From: Auricularia sp. M13
Taxonomy: Eukaryota; Basidiomycota; Agaricomycetes; Auriculariales; Auriculariaceae
Assembly: GCA_037042915.1 (NCBI GenBank)
Contig: CM073198.1
Span: forward strand, 2,418,001-2,482,000
Direction: 5' to 3'
Length of the DNA stretch: 64,000 bases
The position numbers and the translations under genes were made by a program. Below, in pieces: positions 57,994 to 64,000 of this stretch. Numbering within the stretch: position 1 is the first letter of the stretch; each line of letters opens with the position of its first letter. The notes beneath the pieces were generated by a model, which was not told the origin of the DNA, did no database searches, and was given only the letters and a program-made list of their open reading frames with translations.

Positions 57994-59098
57994 ATGACAT
58001 CCAAACTTATTGCAGATTTCTACGCGCAATTCAAAGACGAGCAGTCCCGTAAGCACCTGTGTTTGCAGTGCTCGTTAGCCTTGCCAATACATGCAGGCAT
58101 CGCGGACGCCCTGCAGTCAGCGAAGCCAGATCTTGAGGTCTTGCAGCTCGAGACGGCGCGCCTGCGAAAGAAACTCGTGGACGCGACTGAGTTCCTTCCT
58201 GCATATGACCAACGACAATATCAGATCGTGCGCATTGCGCTGGTGGGCTGGGGCAGGAGCTCATCCGATTCAGTAGCAACTCAACACGCTCGAGACCGAC
58301 CTCCAAGCGAAACGCGATGCGCTGGCACCTAAAGCGCGATTTGGCTTCAAGCGCTCTGCTGCGCCTGCGAAAGCTGCTCCTAAACCTACACCTGCGCCCG
58401 TTGCTGGCCCAGTGTCGACGTCCCGCTCTGACGCCAACGTACTGAATCTGCACGACGCCAAGGATGCCTACATCGATGCTTCAACGTTCGATGCCGCGCA
58501 ACGAGGCCGCCCCGCGGCTGAGCTCACCCTGTCGTCGCTGTCGGCTTGCATCGTCAACTTGCGCGAGGGCGTGGACATCGCATCTGTGCATGCTAACGGG
58601 CTGCGACGGACTATCCTGCTCCTCCCGCAAATCCAGGGAAGTATACTGCTGGACGATTGCCAGGAGTGCATCATTGTTGTTGCGTGCCATCAGGTGAGTC
58701 TCGTCTGCTTTCCCAGATTTGACTGCTAACAGAAAACGTCGACGCAGTTTCGCATGCATACTACGACAAACTCAGATGTTTACCTGCATATTGGGTCTAT
58801 GCCTGTGGTCGAGCATTGCAAGGGCGTTCGTTTCGCTCACTATCCCTTTGACGGCCTGAGCGCGGATGTGCAGTTGGCATCCTCAATTCAAATGTACATC
58901 TGACTGACAGACGCATAGGCCAGTCAACACTTCTCCGTGCAGGATTTTGACTGGATATTGCCTGGGCAGTCTCCCAACTGGTCGCGCCTGCCAGAGGACG
59001 CCATTGTATCTGCGGAACGATGGCCAACCAATCGTATTGACGACCCCCTCGAGCTTCGTGCTGCGTTGGACGCGTTGTTGCCTAGTAAGAACGAGTAA
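57994..59098 (+). CDS. TBCC: Tubulin-folding cofactor C (TBCC)
   Basis: The GTPase-activating member of the tubulin-folding complex, which releases alpha/beta-tubulin dimers. ATG at 57994 (MTSKLIADFYAQFKDEQS) starts an N-terminal spectrin-like helical part (QSAKPDLEVLQLETARLRKK), then an Ala/Pro linker (SAAPAKAAPKPTPAPVAGPV), then the C-CAP/cofactor C beta-helix: GLRRTILLLPQIQGSILLDD, CQECIIVVACHQFRMHTTTN, SDVYLHIGSMPVVEHCKGVR. The QFRMH arginine matches the position of the catalytic arginine finger in this family. It ends with IDDPLELRAALDALLPSKNE. Introns near 58051, 58226, 58693 and 58871 by my reading. An ATG at 57970 is a possible alternative start. Confidence 0.9.
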
Positions 59099-59533
59099 GA
59101 TGATGTCCTCGCGAAGTTTGGACGCGTGTAACGCAATGTACGATATAATGAGGCGACACCTTTCTTGAACAGTTAGGGACGGAATCATGGATCTACTTGT
59201 GATCGAATTTTTAACATACCTTGGAGCGATTCATGTAAATTTATACACGGGTTTTTGGGTACTTGCAGCTTGAAATAGCGTCGATGGGCGTGTCCGCGGC
59301 GGAACCAGATGCTCTTGAATTGTTGTTGAGGAACACTTAGTTCATGGCTGAGACATCTTTCTTCCCATGTTAAGTAAGACCATAAAGCCACTGCCGGGAG
59401 CTGTTTTTTTTGGAGGAGCAGTTCACTGGAGAACCGCAGAATGAGGAAGTGCCTGCGCCGTGGCCTTCGGGTGGCCGGAAGCAGTCCCGAGCTTCCGCGT
59501 CTTGCTCTCTGTCTTTCATCGCGGCATTCGCTC
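59099..59533. other. Intergenic region, TBCC to RING gene
   Basis: About 430 bp with no recognised feature; AT-rich near 59190-59250, where the TBCC 3' end may lie. An in-frame ATG at 59441 would lengthen the RING protein by 31 residues but has no other support. Confidence 0.4.
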
Positions 59534-61472
59534 ATGCCACCCACGACCCGCGGTGGACGCACGAGCAAGACAACTTCCAACGGAAACGCGTTACCATCCG
59601 TGTCTGTTCCAGCATCTGCCGTCTTCGCGTCCAACAAAGCCCGTTCTGCGTCCAAGCGGTCAGCGCAACAGTCACGAACTCAATCCGACGACGAGAAAGA
59701 AATGTCTACACGCGAGCGCAAGCGGCAGCGTACGGATGTTGACGAGAACGCGGCGACGCCGCTCGAGGTAGTCGTGGTGCGCCAGCCACGTGCGCCTCGC
59801 CGGTCGCGCTCGAAGAATGCACGCGACAAGCGCCGGGCCCGCCGCGCTCTGGCGGTTTCTCAGGCCGCGTCCACGTCTTCCGCCTCTGGAGAGCAAGACC
59901 ATGCGCCAGAACAAGAGCGAGCACCAGCAGTCTCTGGCCCTTCACAATCCAAAGATGACACCCACGAACAACAGCCTGCTTCGGCCAAGGAGGCTCAGAA
60001 AGACGCGCCGCACAAGGATGTATCGCCTGGCATCTCGGAAATGGAGGAAGAGCTAGCTAAACTACGTCGCCAGCTCATCGAGAAAGAACAGGTACAGTAC
60101 TGCTCGCCACAATTCTCAAGCAGTTCATGTTTGCTTATTGTCTTATGAAGGTTATCGATAGGCAACACGCTGCGCTCTCCGCCGTCCATTCTACATTGCA
60201 ATGCCAAGTCTGCCTCGAGATGTTAAGCCGGCCTTTTGTGTGAGGTTTTTCAAGCCTGAATGAATATTTTGCTCATCGGATATTTCTCAGCCTTTCAAAA
60301 TGCGGACACGTCTGCTGCCAGTCATGCCTTGAATCATGGTTCACTCATTGCCCGCAAGGCGACGACGGGTTCGAGGGGCTCGAACGTCCTTTGCACGCAC
60401 GCCGCAAAACATGCCCGCATTGCCGGCAGCCCGTCCAGGCTCGGCCCATCCAACTGTATCTTGTGAAGAGCCTCGTCGGGATCATGGATGTGCCCAACAT
60501 CCTCGACAAGTTGCAGACGCGGGCTGCGACTCGCGAGCCATCGCAGGCGCCCGCGGTCGGAGACGACGACCCGTTCAAGAAGTTCTTCCCGCCCCAGCGG
60601 GCGGGCGGCCAGCTCATTATCGACGACGAGGACGGCGGCATTCAGCGTTGCCCGCACTGTCTCTACGAAGTGTACGACGGCCGGTGCACATCGTGCGGCC
60701 ACGTGTTCGACTATGATGCTTTGGGGCGCGCCGACTGGGACGAAAGCGGCGGGGAGGATGACGCCTACGATGATAGCGAGGGCTCGCTCGACGAATTTAT
60801 CGAATATGACGGGCGAGCAGGGCCTTTGCCGCGTTTGCGCCATTTCTTTGCGGCTTTTATGGACAACGGGCCGTTGCTGGATCCCATGCTGGATCCCATG
60901 TTCGATGAGGACGAAGACGGGCACCGCGCGATGAATGCACTCTATATCCACTCGGAGGACGAACACGGCCTACACGAGGTTGACGACGACGACGACGACG
61001 ACGACGAAGACCGCTTCCAAGAGGCGCTCGAGACGGTCGAACAGCCCACCGACGAGGAAGAGGAAGAAGAAGAGGCCGTCCGTCGTCCCAGGCGTGTTCC
61101 CCGCGTCGCCGCGGCGCGCGCGAACATCGTTGGGATATCCGACGACGAGGACGAGGAAAGCGACCTGGACGAGTATCACGGCCGCGCCGCTGCTGCGCCG
61201 ACCCGAACCGTCCGTCGCGTGGTTTACTCTGACGAGGAAGATGAGGGCGACGCCGCGGAGGACGACGCCGCTACCAGCTTGCATTCGCTGTCAGGGTAGG
61301 TCCATCATCTCGTGTCACTGTGTAGCAGAGTGGCTGAAGTATCCGGGATAGTTCGGGGTCTGACGGCTCCGAGCGCGGATCGAGCGACGCGGAGGAGGAG
61401 TACTGGTCGGACGAAGTGTCTGGGGGGCGGATAGCGCGGGAGGAGAGCGACGAGGACGAGGATCAGTGGTAA
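59534..61472 (+). CDS. RING E3 ubiquitin ligase with second zinc ribbon and acidic tail (Psh1-like layout)
   Basis: The start at 59534 gives MPPTTRGGRTSKTTSNGNAL. A basic, disordered N-terminus (STRERKRQRTD, APRRSRSKNARDKRRARRAL) leads to a short coiled coil (MEEELAKLRRQLIEKEQ) and then a C3HC4 RING, CQVCLEMLSRPFVLSKCGHV, CCQSCLESWF and KTCPHCRQPV; one exon joins inside PFVLS. After a helical stretch (YLVKSLVGIMDVPNILDKLQ) comes a CxxC-x8-CxxC zinc ribbon (CPHCLYEVYDGRCTSC), then a long Asp/Glu-rich C-terminus including a run of nine Asp encoded by a (GAC)n tract near 60980. The last exon ends EESDEDEDQW at 61470. RING plus zinc ribbon plus acidic tail is the order seen in the yeast CENP-A ligase Psh1; orthology is only a suggestion. 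Confidence 0.8.
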
Positions 61473-61691
61473 TACTTACTGTAGCTGGGTGCAATGGAAG
61501 AGGCTCGGCATGACGGTGCTGCTGCGTGCCTTGGCCATCGTGTACATCTTGATCTCGTGCTTGACTTTGCTGGGCAAACATTTTACCTGACGTCTTGGCT
61601 GTGTACTGTATTGTATCCTGAATGGCGACGAGCGGGACGCACCTGGAGGTGCCGACGTCAGGGCTTCGGTGCGTGTCGCGGTACGCGGCGG

Positions 61692-63365
61692 ATGGGGTCG
61701 GCTGAATCGGGAGCTGTGCTGGACAGGTCCCGACCGACGAGCCCTGCCAAAAGCAAGTTTGGAGAGGGGGCGCTCCCTTCGCCGCGCTCTGGCACCCAGT
61801 CCTCGTTCGGAGACGACCTCACGACGGCCATGCTCGCCATCGACACCAAGGCGTCCCCCGTGCGCGAGTGGCGCCAGCACCCCCACCACACCTGGCTGCA
61901 GCCCGTCGACGACCACACCGAGAAGCGCGCCGGCCTGCGCTCCCCGTCGCCCAGGCTCTCGCCGTCGCGCCAGGCGTCGCCCGTGCCGTTCGCGGACGCC
62001 CCGCCCGAGTACTCGCCGCTGATGCCGCCGCGCTCGCCCGCGGCCGTGCCCTCGCCCCGCGTGTACAGCGCGCACACACAGCGCAGCCGCCGTCGCGCAG
62101 CGTTCCTGCAGTCTCAGCCGTTCTGGCTCGCGCTCTACTTTGTCTTCAATCTATCGCTCACGCTCTACAACAAGGCAAGTCCTTGCAATCGCTGTCGACT
62201 GCGCGCGGGGCCGCTGACGGATTGATGTCTTACCCAGGGCGTGCTCGTCCGCTTCCCGTTCCCGTGGACGCTCACCGCGCTGCATGCATTCTGCGGCTCA
62301 GTAGGCGGATATCTGCTGCTCGAGCAGGGCTACTATGTGCGTGTCTCCAACTCGTCGCGCTCGCCGACCCTGTCTGACACGCGCTATGCCACGCCGCGTT
62401 CCAGGTCCCTGCACGCACAACACGCCGCGATAACTGGACGTTGCTCTGCTTCAGCGTGCTCTATACCGTCAACATTGCCATATCCAATGTCTCGCTCCAG
62501 CTCGTCACCGTCCCAGTGCGTGTTCATTCATCCAGTCGCCCCCTTGTTTCGTTGACGCCCAATCCGTTCTAGTTCCACCAAGTTGTCCGTGCCTCCACGC
62601 CGCTGTTTACCATCGCCATATCTGTTCTCCTGACCGGCACCCGATTGAACGGCCAGAAACTGCTCACGCTTCTGCCCGTTATCGCAGGCGTCGGCTTTGC
62701 GTGCGTCTCCTGTCCGGCGTGTCGACGCCAGATTGACTTTCGCATCTGACCCTGATGTGCAGGACATACGGGGATTATTACTTCACCTCCTGGGGCCTCT
62801 TCCTGACGTTGCTCGGCACTTTTCTCGCGTCGCTCAAAACCGTCGTGACAAGTATGCTCCAGACGCCCGGCGCGGGATCGAAAGGGCTTAAGCTCCATCC
62901 CTTGGACTTGCTTCACCGCATGTCCCCACTGGCGTTCATACAATGTGTGCTGTTTGGCTGGTACACAGGAGAGCTGGAGCGTGTTCGCCGTTTTGGCGCG
63001 CTCGAGATGACGCCTGGAAAGGCGCTTGCGCTGCTCGTCAACGGCATTATTGCCTTTGGACTGAACGTTGTCAGCTTTACCGCGAACAAGAAGTCGGGGC
63101 CCTTGACGATGACAGTGGCTGGTGCGTGCGGCCGCATGGTTTTCCCTCGCTGACTGGCCTGACTGATATTCCTGTGGAAACAGCAAACGTCAAGCAGGTC
63201 CTGACGATCCTCCTTGCCGTGATGATCTTCAACCTGCACATCTCTCCGATAAATGGGGTCGGCATTCTGTTCACCGTCGCAGGCGGTGCTTGGTACGCCG
63301 CGATCGAGTATGCCGAGCAGACGAAGCGCTCGTCGCTTGCCACAACGTCACGAAGACTGGCATGA
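61692..63365 (+). CDS. Triose-phosphate-transporter (TPT/DUF250) family membrane protein
   Basis: A drug/metabolite transporter-superfamily protein related to Golgi nucleotide-sugar transporters. A long Ser/Pro/Arg-rich cytosolic N-terminus (MGSAESGAVLDRSRPTSPAK to about residue 135) is followed by about ten hydrophobic segments after splicing: FWLALYFVFNLSLTLYNK, FPWTLTALHAFCGSVGGYLL, NWTLLCFSVLYTVNIAISNV, VSLQLVTVPFHQVVRASTPL, LLTLLPVIAGVGFATYGDYY, LLGTFLASLKTVVTS, LHPLDLLHRMSPLAFIQCVL, LALLVNGIIAFGLNVVSFTA and VLTILLAVMIFNLHISPING. The FHQVVRASTPL region is the conserved family motif. Ends at TGA 63363. The start at 61692 is the first ATG after which the frame stays clear of the upstream gene; substrate unknown. 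Confidence 0.85.
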
Positions 63366-63869
63366 GCCCCGTTCTCGGGCGCCCGTCTTGTCATCGCATT
63401 GGCTCTCCGTCCCACACGCACCCTGCATTTTTTGGCATTTACATAGAACTCAGTCAATCCGTCCGTCTCGCTCCGCTACATCCCGCTCTCGCGTTGTTTT
63501 TTGAGGCAAACCGTAGTTTATATCCTAGCTCCTGCCTAGCTCTTGTGCACTAGCATTTATTTCGTTCTCCCTTTTGTCTACACTCTGCTCCCCTCCTTCC
63601 ATTCCTATTTGCCCACGTTCTTTTTTCTTCTGCGCTCCCTCCCCCCTTTCGTCAGCTATCCCTCCTTCGGTGAGACTATGCGCTGCGGGTCCCGCTCTCG
63701 TCTTGTACACTGTAACCATACTACTAGATTGGTGGTAGCTCTTGGGTGCACTCGGACCGATGGCAAGGCAATTTCCACGAGGCACGTGAGTGTCGCGAAT
63801 GTAAACTCCGATCTGGCTCCTCTTAACCTTCAACCCGAACATACGTGATATCAAGTCACAGCAGCAGCC
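63366..63869. other. Intergenic region with pyrimidine-rich tract
   Basis: About 500 bp. A strongly C/T-rich stretch at 63570-63660 resembles the CT-rich promoters of basidiomycete genes and may serve the gene that starts at 63870. No coding or RNA signal seen. Confidence 0.4.
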
Positions 63870-64000
63870 ATGTCTGCGTATTCATTCCCGACCATGTCGA
63901 GTACTGCGCTCGTAGAGAGCATATCGCAGGTTTGGGAGGTCGACCTAGACGTACAGGTGATATCACAACCATCGTCGAATCTCGTGATCACGCTGTACTG
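63870..64000 (+). CDS. Hypothetical protein, N-terminal part only (runs off the window)
   Basis: ATG at 63870 opens MSAYSFPTMSSTALVESISQ, followed by VWEVDLDVQ and a GTGATA that could be a 5' splice site at about 63957; without splicing the frame stays open to the window edge. Too short to place in a family. Confidence 0.35.
   Translation, partial: MSAYSFPTMSSTALVESISQVWEVDLDVQVISQPSSNLVITLY

Overview
The window is nuclear DNA of a filamentous basidiomycete, most likely an Agaricomycete (mushroom or polypore type). The genes are dense and GC-rich, carry many spliceosomal introns of about 45-60 nt, and match fungal housekeeping families. F-box genes of the form seen in mushrooms and chromodomain/Gypsy LTR elements also point there. 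All calls come from reading the sequence; no database search was run.

Left arm, 1-15.3 kb, compact host genes: an FAD monooxygenase (5' end outside the window), replication factor C small subunit, mitochondrial seryl-tRNA synthetase, an LSB5-like VHS/GAT endocytosis protein, a protein with twelve AT-hook-like repeats, the DNA helicase HCS1/SMUBP2, and ribosomal proteins eS17 and uS8. Neighbours often diverge from very short shared promoters (59 bp between the RFC and SerRS start codons). Three introns begin with GC instead of GT; one of them splits the Walker A motif of HCS1.

Middle, 15.4-43.6 kb, a transposon nest bracketed by two disabled F-box paralogues. (i) 16748-20953 is a 4.2-kb LTR element with 478-bp LTRs that read identical, a TCGCG target duplication and a 12-nt match between the 5' LTR and the site just inside it, the arrangement used for self-priming by Tf1/sushi-type chromoviruses. 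I see no polymerase in it; it carries a chromodomain frame in sense and a zinc-cluster/coiled-coil coding region in antisense. (ii) 22288-42864 is a tandem of two nearly identical large Gypsy units on the minus strand that share a central LTR. Between integrase and the downstream LTR each unit carries two antisense genes (called A and B here), with a TATA-like promoter and introns. The first unit also holds a 680-bp foldback transposon that is absent from the second. The Gypsy insertion cuts off a small host reading frame at 22288.

Right arm, 43.9-64 kb, host genes again: RBX1 (the SCF RING subunit), an RSC7/SWP82-family remodeller subunit, VPS15, the CstF-64/Rna15 RNA-processing factor, RPB9, an allantoate-permease-type MFS transporter, tubulin cofactor C, a RING/zinc-ribbon ubiquitin ligase with an acidic tail, a TPT-family transporter, and the first exon of one more gene.

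The most unusual content is in the transposon nest: two different LTR elements that both carry antisense, cysteine-cluster protein genes, and a self-priming non-autonomous chromodomain element that looks recent.
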